61,562 nt of DNA from Intrasporangiaceae bacterium (GTDB taxonomy: Bacteria; Actinomycetota; Actinomycetes; Actinomycetales; Dermatophilaceae): NCBI GenBank assembly GCA_021324575.1, contig JAJPIW010000094.1, positions 1 to 61,562 of the forward strand, written 5' to 3'. Under the pieces are notes generated by a model. The model was not told the origin of the DNA. It did no database searches and saw nothing but the letters and a program-made list of their open reading frames with translations. Of the stretch, positions 18,891 through 27,907 are shown piece by piece. Every line of letters starts with the position of its first letter. Positions within the stretch are counted from its first letter, which is position 1. The position numbers and the translations under genes were made by a program.

Positions 18891-19664
18891 TTAACCGTAC
18901 GGGCCGTGTTGGTGCATGCCCAGCAGCCGACGCCGGCGCGCGTCAGCCCTCTCGACGACGTCGTCGGGCAGAGATACGTTGATGTACGGATGGAAGCGCT
19001 GCGCTATGAACCGCCTCCCATAAGTGACCTGTAGCACGTAGCGGCAGTCATGGGAGACGTTGGTGGCGCCCCGATGCCAGGTCTGGCCGTTGAGGAGAAG
19101 GCAGTCACCAGCCTCAGCGATCATGCTTACGTATCCTTGGCCCTCCCATACGAGGTCCTCCTGACGTTCAGGCGGGAGGTGTCCACTGCGGTGGCTTCCT
19201 GGGACGACCTGGGTCGGTCCGAGCTCGAAGGGAACGTCGTTGAGGTAGTACAGCGCCGTCACCACAAAGCACGGCATCGACATCCGTGGGTCGAGCAGCA
19301 CGCCGTCCGGAACAGGCACAATCACCGTCTCGTCGACGTGCCAACGGTCGATGCCACTGGTCGGTCGCGTGAACACGGTGTTGTTCGCGATGACGTGGCA
19401 GTCGCCCCCGAGCACGGCCTCGGCGTAGTCGACTACGGGCTCACGATCGAGCATCCGTTCGAACGCCAGTCCGCGCCGGAACATCTGGTGCCGGTGGAAC
19501 TCGGTCGGATTGCCGGTGGGGCAGGGTTGCTGGTGCGCCTCGGCGACCCCCACCCTGAGCTCCTCGGCCTCGTTCCGGGAGAGGATACCCGGGAGCATGA
19601 GGTAGCCATCTCGGTCGAAGCTAAGGGCACCCTCGGCCACCTTAGCGGTAGACGGCGCCCTCAA
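18891..19664 (-). CDS. PhyH-family Fe(II)/2-oxoglutarate dioxygenase (second)
   Basis: The 257-residue protein has HVD (His109, Asp111), a distal His197 in TWHRGATN and Arg208 as the 2-oxoglutarate anchor, together with GPTQVVPGSHRSGH. It is only distantly similar to the PhyH protein at 6221-6982, so it probably catalyses a different oxidation. The TTG start overlaps the desaturase stop (TTGA). An alternative GTG eight codons later would lose little. It is the last gene of the three-gene operon. Confidence 0.9.
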   Translation of the reverse strand: MRAPSTAKVAEGALSFDRDGYLMLPGILSRNEAEELRVGVAEAHQQPCPTGNPTEFHRHQMFRRGLAFERMLDREPVVDYAEAVLGGDCHVIANNTVFTRPTSGIDRWHVDETVIVPVPDGVLLDPRMSMPCFVVTALYYLNDVPFELGPTQVVPGSHRSGHLPPERQEDLVWEGQGYVSMIAEAGDCLLLNGQTWHRGATNVSHDCRYVLQVTYGRRFIAQRFHPYINVSLPDDVVERADARRRRLLGMHQHGPYG

Positions 19665-20671
19665 CTGCGATCACCCAGCCGCTCAGGCCGCAGGGTCACG
19701 ACGGGACGTCCAAGCCGCCCCGCGACGAGTCGTCGAAGCACGTCGAGGTGGAACCTGACATAGCCGTCCGCCCGGGGCGCCTCGGTGCGGTCCGACGAGG
19801 CCGGCAACAGACTGAAGTGCAGGTGTGGGTTGCGGTGGTGCACCGCATGCAGGTTGAAGTTCCAGACCAGATACTGGACCGGTCGCCAAGTTTCGATGTT
19901 GCGCGTGCGGTCGCGGTAGGGACGCTCGCTAAGCCCGAAATGCTCCGGCACAGCGGTGAGGTAACCGTATAACGGCGCGGCGCACAGCACCGGGAAGATG
20001 CAAGCGAGCAATGCCGACACCGGATTGATAGCGAGCCAGACGAGAAGTCCCGCCGCAGCGCCAACTGGAACCACGAATCCACCGATAACCGCTCGTCGTG
20101 GTAGCGGATCGAGCGGGGTCGCCCGACCGCGGAGAACGTCGATGCCCACGCGCCAGTTCAGGAGATGCAAAGGGCTTGGGGGCACGCACCAGCGCACGAG
20201 CCTCGTCAGATAGCCGCCAATTGAGCTGAAGTCGTCGAAGTCAAAGGCCCCCTCCGAATCCCTGTCGGTGCCCGTATGAGCGTGATGAACCAAGTGGTAG
20301 CGGCGATGTACGTCGTGATTGAGCAGGAAGATCCCATGAGTCATCCGCCCGAAGAGTCGCTCCATCGACGGCCGATAGAACAGGTGGTTGTGCACCGCCT
20401 CGTGCGCAGCACTGGAGATACCCGCGACCCCGAGTGTCTGCAATCCCCAAGCCAAGGGTAGGCACCAAGCACTTAGCCAGCGGGGACGAACACTTATCGC
20501 GACCATCGGGCCAAGCAGAAACCCGAAGGACACTGCGAGGCGTCGTCCAGATCGGACCGCACAACGAACTCGGGTGATCCGACCCTCGTCCCTCTCCGGC
20601 ATACCGAATAGTCTACGACTAAGAGCAACAGCCGTCAGTGCGGACGAAGGTCGATGAGGCGGCGTCGCCAC
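19661..20671 (-). CDS. Fatty-acid desaturase-like di-iron membrane enzyme
   Basis: The 336-residue integral membrane protein has the three histidine boxes: HEAVHNH (His90, 94, 96), HLVHHAH (around 126-132) and HAVHH near 280. Four or more hydrophobic spans surround them. Family members desaturate or hydroxylate acyl chains or other hydrophobic substrates, using O2 and ferredoxin. The GTG at 20671 overlaps the carbamoyltransferase gene by 37 bases; an ATG at 20602 would remove the overlap and is a reasonable alternative. It suggests a lipid-like part in the product or a non-lipid hydroxylation. Confidence 0.9.
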   Translation of the reverse strand: MATPPHRPSSALTAVALSRRLFGMPERDEGRITRVRCAVRSGRRLAVSFGFLLGPMVAISVRPRWLSAWCLPLAWGLQTLGVAGISSAAHEAVHNHLFYRPSMERLFGRMTHGIFLLNHDVHRRYHLVHHAHTGTDRDSEGAFDFDDFSSIGGYLTRLVRWCVPPSPLHLLNWRVGIDVLRGRATPLDPLPRRAVIGGFVVPVGAAAGLLVWLAINPVSALLACIFPVLCAAPLYGYLTAVPEHFGLSERPYRDRTRNIETWRPVQYLVWNFNLHAVHHRNPHLHFSLLPASSDRTEAPRADGYVRFHLDVLRRLVAGRLGRPVVTLRPERLGDRS

Positions 20672-22587
20672 AGTTCCATCAGTTCCCGGCCGAGGCGCTG
20701 GCCGTCAATGGCCGAAACGCACTCGCGCAGCGGACGGATCCCGCGGGACTCGCTTACTGCGGCGGCGGCCTCCAGTGAGATCGACGCCACTCGACGTCGG
20801 TCGTCGGGGTGCGCTCGTTCGTAAATCTCCCAGCGCGCATCGCCGGACGGCGCCATCTGCATGCGGAGCCCGGCCGGGGGAACGAGAGCCAGCACAAGCC
20901 CACCCAGATCGAATGCGCCGCTACTCCGGGTCACGAGATAGGAACCGATTGCGAGCCGGTCCAAGCTGGTTGTCAGGAAGCATCGAACCGCGTCTGCGGC
21001 GGAATTGACGATGGGTTCTGCGTCGTTGTTGAAGGAAGTGTTGAGTACGACGGGCACCCCAGTGCGCTCGCCCACCTCCGCGATCAAGTGCCAGAAGAGC
21101 GGGCTATCCGCTCGGCGCACTGACTGTAGACGCGCCGACCCGTCGACGTGGGTCACGGCGCCAAGTAACTCGCGAAAGGCCGGGCGTACAGGCAACGCGA
21201 AGGACATGAACGTCGGCTCCACGCCAGCGAGTTCGAAAAACTCGTGTGCACGCTCGGCGAGTACGGCCGGAGCGAACGGCCGGAACGACTCTCGGTTCTT
21301 GATCATCTCGTTGATTCGATGGCGGTTTTCCACCGGCCGCGCGTCGGCGAGAATGCTGCGCTGGCCCAAGGCGCGCGGGCCGAACTCTGCCCGGCCTTGT
21401 GCCCAGCCGATGACTTTCCCTTCAGAAATCGCCTCCGCCGCCGCGACTCCGATGTCGTCCACGCGCTGACCATGGAGGTGATCTCCCCACGCTTCGAGGA
21501 GTTCGCCGATGTCCGCGTCCGAACCGATGTGTGTGCCAAAGTCGACTCGTCGCAGGCGCCCCGACGGCTTTTCATTGAGGGAGCGGGCAAGCGCTGCGCC
21601 CTGAGCAGCCCCTCCGTCGTGTGGCGCTGGATGTACAAAGACGTCGCTGAAAACCCCGGACCTGGCGAGACGACCATTGAGCGTGCAGTTGAGGGCGACC
21701 CCGCCTGTCAGACACAGATTGCGCGCACCGGTCTCAGCTATCGCGGCCTCCGCCACGTGAACAGCGATCGTCTCGAGTGCTTCTTGCAACGCTGCAGCCA
21801 AAGAGCAATGAGCGGGGGCGAGTGGATCCCCGCTCCGGCGCGGGCTCAGCCCCGCCTCGAGCAAGCTGTCATCGAACCGACTTACATCAAGTTCGTAGTC
21901 ACCATCTGGGCGCAGCGTGTAAAGCCCGCGCATCAGCGAGCGGAAGCGCTGTGGGTCGCCATAGGGTGCCACTCCCATGACCTTGTACTCATCGAAGACC
22001 CTGAAGCCAAGGAACCTGGTACCCAGGAAGTACAGTTGCCCGAGCGAGGCCGTTGGCGGGTTCGACTTCCGAAGGGTGAGTTCCCCGCCCTCGGCCGAGA
22101 ATACCGACAACGACTCAGTCTCGCCGCTGGCGTCCATCACAAGCACCGTCGCCTCCTTGAAGCCAGAGTCCCGGAACGCTGACGCGGCGTGGGCACGATG
22201 ATGGCGGATAAAGTGGATCCGGTCCGACTCCACTTCGCTATCCAGCAATTGGACGAGGCGCTGCCTAGCGGTTGTGTGTGGGAGGAGCGGGTCTGCGAGT
22301 TGGTAGCGCGCGAGTCGATCGTCGAGGTATGACTCCTCGAAGAAGAACGCCACCTCATCAACATCGGACAACCGCACCCCAGTTTGCTGGAGAGCGGCCC
22401 GGATAGCGGAGATGGGAAAGGCGTGCGTGTGCTTGCTCCGAGTAAAGCGTTCTTCCTCGGCCGCGAACAACGTTCGGCCGTCCCGAACGAGCGCGGCAGC
22501 CGCATCGTGGAAATGTCCTCGTGGTAGGCCCCTGATCCACGGATCGCCGTCGGTATTGAAACTCCCGCTGATGCCAAGGGTCAGCAT
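20635..22587 (-). CDS. O-carbamoyltransferase, NodU/CmcH family (copy 3, extended)
   Basis: The 650-residue enzyme has IRHHRAHAASAFRDSGF, LTGGVALNCTLNGRLA, GWAQGRAEFGPRALGQRSIL and LNTSFNNDAEPIVNSA. It carries an extra C-terminal tail of about 90 residues beyond the usual end, lacking in copies 1 and 2. The start at 22587 was chosen because the family begins MLTLGISG and AGGTGTCC lies just upstream; longer starts add 83 unrelated residues. It is the first gene of the operon with the desaturase and PhyH genes. Confidence 0.92.
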   Translation of the reverse strand: MLTLGISGSFNTDGDPWIRGLPRGHFHDAAAALVRDGRTLFAAEEERFTRSKHTHAFPISAIRAALQQTGVRLSDVDEVAFFFEESYLDDRLARYQLADPLLPHTTARQRLVQLLDSEVESDRIHFIRHHRAHAASAFRDSGFKEATVLVMDASGETESLSVFSAEGGELTLRKSNPPTASLGQLYFLGTRFLGFRVFDEYKVMGVAPYGDPQRFRSLMRGLYTLRPDGDYELDVSRFDDSLLEAGLSPRRSGDPLAPAHCSLAAALQEALETIAVHVAEAAIAETGARNLCLTGGVALNCTLNGRLARSGVFSDVFVHPAPHDGGAAQGAALARSLNEKPSGRLRRVDFGTHIGSDADIGELLEAWGDHLHGQRVDDIGVAAAEAISEGKVIGWAQGRAEFGPRALGQRSILADARPVENRHRINEMIKNRESFRPFAPAVLAERAHEFFELAGVEPTFMSFALPVRPAFRELLGAVTHVDGSARLQSVRRADSPLFWHLIAEVGERTGVPVVLNTSFNNDAEPIVNSAADAVRCFLTTSLDRLAIGSYLVTRSSGAFDLGGLVLALVPPAGLRMQMAPSGDARWEIYERAHPDDRRRVASISLEAAAAVSESRGIRPLRECVSAIDGQRLGRELMELWRRRLIDLRPH

Positions 22588-23229
22588 GTAGGACACCTGG
22601 GGGCAACGCTGTCGATGGCGCGTAGCCAGCGGTCGGTGCGCGGCAGCCACCGATTTCCGCTTGTCCTGTCGTAGGAAGGCCCCTGCAGCGATCTCGCCTT
22701 CAGGCTTGGCACCGTTGCCCCGCTGGATGGCCCAATAGGCGATCTGCGAGGCCTCGTGTCGGCGAACTCGAGCAACTGGCAGCGTCTCCCACGTATTCCG
22801 CTTCCACCAGAGGTTGATGGAGTGATCTGCGCCCAAGTTTGCCTTGACGCGCCGTCGTTGCTGCCCAGGACTCGCTGTTCATGACCCACCGTTCAGTGAG
22901 CGGCGGCTCGGGCATGTCCGAAGAAGGGTGGCGATCGCTGCCCAGTGCTAGGCGTCAACGATTGTCAAGACTGACTCTGTTGGCGATGCTTGGCGACTGA
23001 TACTCATATTGGATATCAAGCCCAGTCCGTGGAGAGCCTGCACGGTAGAGAGCGGCGAGCTCGTCGTTAGGTCGGCGCCCACGCTCGCCCGTCCGGGCTG
23101 GCCACACTCCCGGCGTTCGGCGGGCCTGTGATGGCGAGTCTCTTGGCCCGGCGGGCGGGCCGCAGGTCTGAGTAGTCGCGCAGGCGCAATGTCCGGCCAG
23201 GACGCGGAGTCCTCGCGGGGCCACCTGTC
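22588..23229. other. Intergenic region at the cluster/element junction
   Basis: About 640 bases hold no gene I can support. Open frames here have no recognised family and no good ribosome binding sites. The left part should hold the promoter of the carbamoyltransferase-3 operon. The composition drops around 22960-23020, where AT-rich words such as ATATTGGATATC occur, consistent with a junction between DNA of different origin. Confidence 0.4.
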
Positions 23230-23690
23230 GTTTCAGGCCGCGGAAGACGGCCTCGGCGGTGGAGCTATTGCCCAGGCCGGCCCGGTAAGCGCGCGGGTGG
23301 CCGGGTCGCAGGCCGCATACGGCGAAGTACAAGTCCCACGGGCAGCCGCTGCGCAGGCTCGTTAGCACGCTCATCCAGATCTTGGTCGACTCCCCACCGC
23401 CTTGACCGGCCCGCAGGCCCGGCACGTCGCGGCGCGCAGAGGTCGACCCCGATCACGGCGTAAAACGGCTGGTTGCCGACCCGCCCGTCGCGGACTCTTT
23501 ACGTAATCGCGTCGGTCGAGATCGCCGCGATCACGCCCCCCAACGGTCGGGAGGCCTACGCCAGATCTGCTCCAGCATCCTTGTCAGTCACCCGGGAGAC
23601 GGTGTCCTGGAAGACACTGGCGTCGTACACCTCGCGAGTCGCGTGGTGGTCAATCTCTTGGCACATAGCGAGATCGCGACTACCTCGATA
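23230..23690 (-). mobile_element. IS256-family transposase remnant
   Basis: The minus strand can be read across frames as a decayed Mutator/IS256 transposase. The segments are EVYDASVFQDTVSRVTDK (about 23570-23650), then ISTDAIT, an in-frame TAA, RVRDGRVGNQPFYAVIGVD, and KIWMSVLTSLRSG after a frameshift (about 23345-23395). These match the order in intact family members of the helix preceding the first catalytic Asp, the DAI[HY]VKVRDG motif, and the KFWLxVLTxL segment. At least one stop and one frameshift make it inactive. No terminal inverted repeats were found. Confidence 0.8.
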
Positions 23691-23966
23691 TCGCTAACGC
23701 GTCATTGCCGCTTGCCACGATGACCGGCTCAAAGGTCCCAGTCCGCTCCCGTGGCACCTCGATCTCCACTTCCCGGCCGCACCGGTCAGCACCGACTTAG
23801 ACCGGGTCCCGCGACGGACGTTGCCCGCCCCACCATCGGGGGCCCGCTGCTTCTCGTGGCACTTTCGAGGAAAGCCCGTCGGGCCCACAGAGGGATGTCG
23901 GCGACGACTCTCGACGAATTGCCCGTCCGACATGGAGGCTGATCGATGCAACGAGGCCACGGCCGC

Positions 23967-24416
23967 TCACGGTGGAGGCGCTGCGCTCGAGGCTTTGAAC
24001 ATGCAGATTTGTCGATGCTCTGCCATGCTGCATTGGGTCCGGGACGCGGAGGCCGTGAGGAAGTCGTGGATGAGCTGGTAGGCCCGGATCCATTCGACGG
24101 CAGCCCTGGGGTCGGCATCGGCCGCGTACGAGCCGCGTTCGTGGTCGCGAAGAGCCAGGAGGGCTTCGACCATCGCGGGATGTTGTTCCCAACAGGGCGG
24201 CAGGGTCCGGGGGCTTATCGCGTACCGCTCGACCAGCGCCGCCACCCACGCGCGCAGGTCGTCCAGGAGCCGGTCTCGCGCGGCCCGCGCCACGGATGGA
24301 AGGTGGACGGGGCCGGCGGGACCGCCGTTGAGCAGTGGGTGTCGTAGCGCGAGGGCCCCCACGGCCGGGTCACATCCCCGAGCGCCCGGTTCAGGTTCAG
24401 GTGGTGGCGTGGGCAC
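23967..24416 (-). CDS. Conserved-looking hypothetical protein of the conjugative element
   Basis: The 149-residue protein contains WVAALVERYAISPRTLPPCW followed by EQHPAMVEALLALRDHERG, a Trp/Pro-Cys pattern I associate with small proteins at the end of transfer operons in actinobacterial ICEs. No enzymatic motif is seen. The GTG at 24416 was chosen because it lies 20 bases inside the coupling-protein gene, while earlier starts run far into it. It is the last gene of the minus-strand transfer operon. Confidence 0.65.
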   Translation of the reverse strand: MPTPPPEPEPGARGCDPAVGALALRHPLLNGGPAGPVHLPSVARAARDRLLDDLRAWVAALVERYAISPRTLPPCWEQHPAMVEALLALRDHERGSYAADADPRAAVEWIRAYQLIHDFLTASASRTQCSMAEHRQICMFKASSAAPPP

Positions 24417-26082
24417 GGCGGACCTGGTCCTCAACCGCTGCGCGCTCGGTTCTGAGTTGGGCGGCGTCGCGCCGGGCTGTCCACGGGTGCAGGGTGAGTT
24501 CGATCGGTGGGGCGGCCCGCAACAGGAGGATCGCGGTGCCGAACGCGAGGGTTCGGAGCTGGGCGGGCTCGAGGATGGGGACCTTGCTCGTCGAGGTCGT
24601 CGTCGACTTGTGGCCTCCGCCGCCTCGGGAGGTGCTCGAGGTGGTGCGGTCGCGTTGGCCGATGAGGGTCGCGAGATCTTGGAGGTGGCGGGCGCTGGAG
24701 CCTCCGCCAAGGATGACCTTGACTATCGCGGCGTCCCAGATCGCGGAGGCGGCGTGTTCGCCCCACACGGCCCGAGCTTGAGCCAGGGACTGGAGGACCA
24801 CGACCGTGGAGATGCCCGTGCCGCCGCCGTCGCTCATCAGGGCCGGCAGGGACGGCAGCGGGTAGTTCGCGGCCTCGTCGAGGATCAGGGACAGGGGTGG
24901 CTCGAGGCGGGACCCGGCGGAGCGGGCGGCGATCCGGCGAGCGGCTTCGGCGACGTCTTCGACGAAGGCGCCGACGAGGCCGGCGGTCGCCGTAGCCCCG
25001 GTTGCGGTGCCGACGAGGTAGATGGTGCCGTTGTTGGTGAGGAACTCCTCGGGGTCAAGGTGCTCCCCCGGGGCTGGTGAGACGGCGTCCAGGACCTTGG
25101 GATCGGCCAGCGCCGCGAACGCGATGGTGACCATCGCCCATACCGCGTCCCGCTGGCGGGGGTCGGCCTCCAAGATGGCGTCCAACGCCTGGTGCCAGGA
25201 CGCGGCCGCTTTGGGGTGGGTGGCCAGGACGATGGTGGCTTCGCCGGCCTGGGCCGGGGACACGGACCATCGGTACAGGTCGGCCGATCCGAACCCGCCC
25301 AGCGCGGCGGCGTGCAGGAGGCAGCGGACGGCCTGCTCGGCGGAGGACTGCCAGAACGTGGAGTCGGTTGTCCCGCTCGCGGTGCCCGCGGTGAGGGCCT
25401 TGGCCCGGATCATCGCGATGTGCGGGTCCTCGCAGCCGCGGATGGGTGACCAACGTCGGGCGGAGACGACACCTTGGGCCAGGCCTTGGGGGTCGAACAC
25501 CGCGACCGGGCCCAGTCGGGCCCTGGCCGTCATGGTCACGGTCAGGTTGTCGGGGCGGGTGCTGGTGGTCAGGACGGCGCCGGGGGCGTCGAGGATCATC
25601 GGGATGGCCAGGTGGATGCCTTTGCCTGATCGTGGGGGGCCGAGGACAACGATGGAGTCCTCGACCGTGGCGTATGCCGTGACCCCGCGTGAGGTTCCCA
25701 GGCGCGTCCCGAGGTCGGTCACCGATGCTCGGCGCAGGTCTGGTCGGAGGGTGCCGCGTCGGGCGGTCAGCGCCCGCTGGCCCGCAGCATGCCGCACCTG
25801 TCGCCGGGTCGCGCACCCGGAGCCAGACGAGCTGGTCTGGGCCGGACGACCGGCATACGACATGAGTGCGAGACCAGCCAGCCCCAGTGCGATCACGAGA
25901 GAACTGGGCCGCCAGACAACGGATCGGGCGGTCCGGACGGCTCCGATGATCGTGCGGAGCGCAGGCAGGTCGATCAGCCGAGCCACAAGAAGAACACCGA
26001 CAACGGCGACCACGCCTGCGCCGAGGATCGAAAGCCAGAGGCGCAGATGGGTCAGCGCCGGGGACTGTTCACGTCGGGTCAT
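24397..26082 (-). CDS. Type IV coupling ATPase (VirD4/TraG-like)
   Basis: The 561-residue protein links the relaxosome to the transfer channel. Two N-terminal membrane spans (about 17-35 and 58-76) precede a P-loop, GPPRSGKG (148-155), and a Walker B with LILDEAAN near residue 400. VVVLQSLAQARAVWG and LGGGSSARHLQDLATLIG resemble the TraM-binding region of TraD/TraG proteins. The ATG shares one base with the stop of the VirB4-like gene (TGATG). A much longer open frame extends upstream but only shadows the VirB4 gene. Confidence 0.9.
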   Translation of the reverse strand: MTRREQSPALTHLRLWLSILGAGVVAVVGVLLVARLIDLPALRTIIGAVRTARSVVWRPSSLVIALGLAGLALMSYAGRPAQTSSSGSGCATRRQVRHAAGQRALTARRGTLRPDLRRASVTDLGTRLGTSRGVTAYATVEDSIVVLGPPRSGKGIHLAIPMILDAPGAVLTTSTRPDNLTVTMTARARLGPVAVFDPQGLAQGVVSARRWSPIRGCEDPHIAMIRAKALTAGTASGTTDSTFWQSSAEQAVRCLLHAAALGGFGSADLYRWSVSPAQAGEATIVLATHPKAAASWHQALDAILEADPRQRDAVWAMVTIAFAALADPKVLDAVSPAPGEHLDPEEFLTNNGTIYLVGTATGATATAGLVGAFVEDVAEAARRIAARSAGSRLEPPLSLILDEAANYPLPSLPALMSDGGGTGISTVVVLQSLAQARAVWGEHAASAIWDAAIVKVILGGGSSARHLQDLATLIGQRDRTTSSTSRGGGGHKSTTTSTSKVPILEPAQLRTLAFGTAILLLRAAPPIELTLHPWTARRDAAQLRTERAAVEDQVRRAHATT

Positions 26083-27575
26083 CACGATGTCTCCTCCGAT
26101 GCTCGGGTTCGCGCGGATGTCAGTGTCGACATCCGGGCCGATGTGTCGAAGAGCTGGGTCTCGGCAGGGGTCGCGACGTGCCGAACGATGAAGGCCTGCT
26201 GACCTACCCGCCACAGGCCTTCCCCGCGCTGCAGGTCCGGCAGCTGGTCCTGCTCGGCGGTGGTGAGCCCCAGTTTCGTTGCGGTGTGGGCGGTTTCGCT
26301 GACTTCCTGCTGGTAGACGATCTTGGTGGAGCAGTCGGCCAGCAGTCCCTGCGCCAACGCCCGCGCCTGGGAGTTGGCGTCGCCGACAGCTTCCAGGTCG
26401 GACAACCGGTGGATGATGAGCAGGTTGGCGATGCCCAGGCCGCGGGACAGTTTCCATTGGGACTGCATCCGTGCCAGCAGCGCCGGTTGCCGAATGAGGC
26501 GCCACGCCTCGTCGTAGATGACCCACCGTTGGCCGCCGTCCGGTTCGGCCAGGGCGGCTTCCATCCACGCCGACGCGCACGTCATGACCAGGGCGATGAG
26601 GTCGTCGGAGCCCTGGATCGCGGACAGGTCCAGGCTGACCATGGGCAGGTCGGGGTCGAAGGTGACGGTGGAGGGTCCGTCGAAGAGGCCGGCGAGGTCG
26701 CCGGCGACAAGGCGACGCAGTGCGTGGGCCAGGTCGCGGCCGTCGCGGGCCAGTTCGGCGGGGGTGGCTGCGGCCAGGGTGACCGTCGGGGTGAGGAGCT
26801 GGTCGACGACGACGGGCAGGGTCGGCACGTCTGCGGTGGAACAGGCGGCGCCGAGGGCGGCGTCCAGGGCGGTGTGTTCGACTGCGGCCAGAGGACGCCC
26901 GAGGGCGGTGGCGGCGAGGGCTCCCAGCAAGGTCCGGCGTCGTCGGGCGACTTCTTGCTCCCATGCCGCCTGGTCGAGCCCGGCGGGTCGGGGTCCGGCG
27001 TCCAGGGGGTTGAGCCGGTTCCCGGTTCCTGTGCCGAGCCGGATCGCGGCGCCGCCGACCGCTTCGGCGACGACGGACCACTCCCCCTTGGGGTCGCCGG
27101 GGACGTAGACCCGGCGGCCGAAGGCGATGGAGCGGGTGGCGATCGACTTGGCCAAGAACGACTTGCCCTTGCCGAGGACACCGGCCAGGAGGCAGTTGGG
27201 GTTGGTCAGTGTCCCGTCGGCGTACAGGGTCCACGGGTCGAAGCAGAACCCTCCCCCGGACCAGGCGTCCTGGCCGATGTAGACACCGTGGGAGCCCAGG
27301 CCGGCTTCGGCAAGGAAGGGGTAGGCGCCGGCGACGATGTCGCTGGTGGCGCGATGGGGCGGGACCCGGAACCGCCGGAGGGCGCAGCCCTGGGCCGGGC
27401 CCGACGCACCGGCGGCTGGGACTACGACGGCCGCGGCGGGTGACGGGTTGCCTTTGCGGGCAACGGTTCCCGGCTGACCGGCCTGCACCGTGCGGCGAGG
27501 TTGCCGCCACGGTGACCGCCGCTTGGTGCCGGCTGGACTGTAGAACGGCTCGGCTGATTGGTTGCGGGTCCTCAT
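26082..27575 (-). CDS. VirB4/TraC-like conjugation ATPase
   Basis: The 497-residue ATPase powers the mating channel on the cytoplasmic side. The Walker A is GVLGKGKS (132-139) and the Walker B is VIYDEAWRLI near residue 350. The segment FDPWTLYADGTLTNPNCLLAG is typical of actinobacterial VirB4 homologues. The N-terminal 70 residues are basic and low in complexity. The start is set by ATGA overlap with the upstream gene and a GAGAGGAG ribosome binding site. Confidence 0.92.
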   Translation of the reverse strand: MRTRNQSAEPFYSPAGTKRRSPWRQPRRTVQAGQPGTVARKGNPSPAAAVVVPAAGASGPAQGCALRRFRVPPHRATSDIVAGAYPFLAEAGLGSHGVYIGQDAWSGGGFCFDPWTLYADGTLTNPNCLLAGVLGKGKSFLAKSIATRSIAFGRRVYVPGDPKGEWSVVAEAVGGAAIRLGTGTGNRLNPLDAGPRPAGLDQAAWEQEVARRRRTLLGALAATALGRPLAAVEHTALDAALGAACSTADVPTLPVVVDQLLTPTVTLAAATPAELARDGRDLAHALRRLVAGDLAGLFDGPSTVTFDPDLPMVSLDLSAIQGSDDLIALVMTCASAWMEAALAEPDGGQRWVIYDEAWRLIRQPALLARMQSQWKLSRGLGIANLLIIHRLSDLEAVGDANSQARALAQGLLADCSTKIVYQQEVSETAHTATKLGLTTAEQDQLPDLQRGEGLWRVGQQAFIVRHVATPAETQLFDTSARMSTLTSARTRASEETS

Positions 27576-27907
27576 AGGGAGTTCTCCTCTCGGGGGGCGA
27601 GCCAGGCCACGGATAGTGCGAGTGACCCGACCTGGGTGTGTGCCTCGTAGTACCGGTCGTCGTTGGCGCTGGAGTAGCCCAGGCCCAGCCGTTCAGCCAG
27701 GTTGTCGACCAGATCCCGGGTCGTCACGGTCAGGTCGGCGAAGACCAGCCCCTCCCGGCTGCGGGTCACGCTCAGACCGCGCACTCCCGGGCCGTCGCCG
27801 ATCGCTCCTGCCACGAACCACGCCACGTCGGCAAAGTCCACGGCACTCACTGGAAACGAGATTGGCGCAGCGTCCGGAGTCGGCCGCGCCACCATGCGAC
27901 TGCTCAT
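27572..27907 (-). CDS. Hypothetical small protein of the transfer operon
   Basis: The 111-residue protein has no recognised domain and no membrane segment. It contains FPVSAVDFADVAWFVAGAIG and DDRYYEAHTQVGSLALSVAW. Its ATG shares one base with the stop of the SCO6880 gene (TGATG), and its stop overlaps the VirB4 start (ATGA). It is therefore translated together with channel components and is probably a transfer accessory factor. Confidence 0.7.
   Translation of the reverse strand: MSSRMVARPTPDAAPISFPVSAVDFADVAWFVAGAIGDGPGVRGLSVTRSREGLVFADLTVTTRDLVDNLAERLGLGYSSANDDRYYEAHTQVGSLALSVAWLAPREENSL

Noticed and set aside
24397-27510. A single 1037-aa minus-strand protein
   Set aside because: Its first half is a Pro/Arg-rich shadow of the VirB4-like gene in another frame; the true coupling-protein gene starts at 26082.
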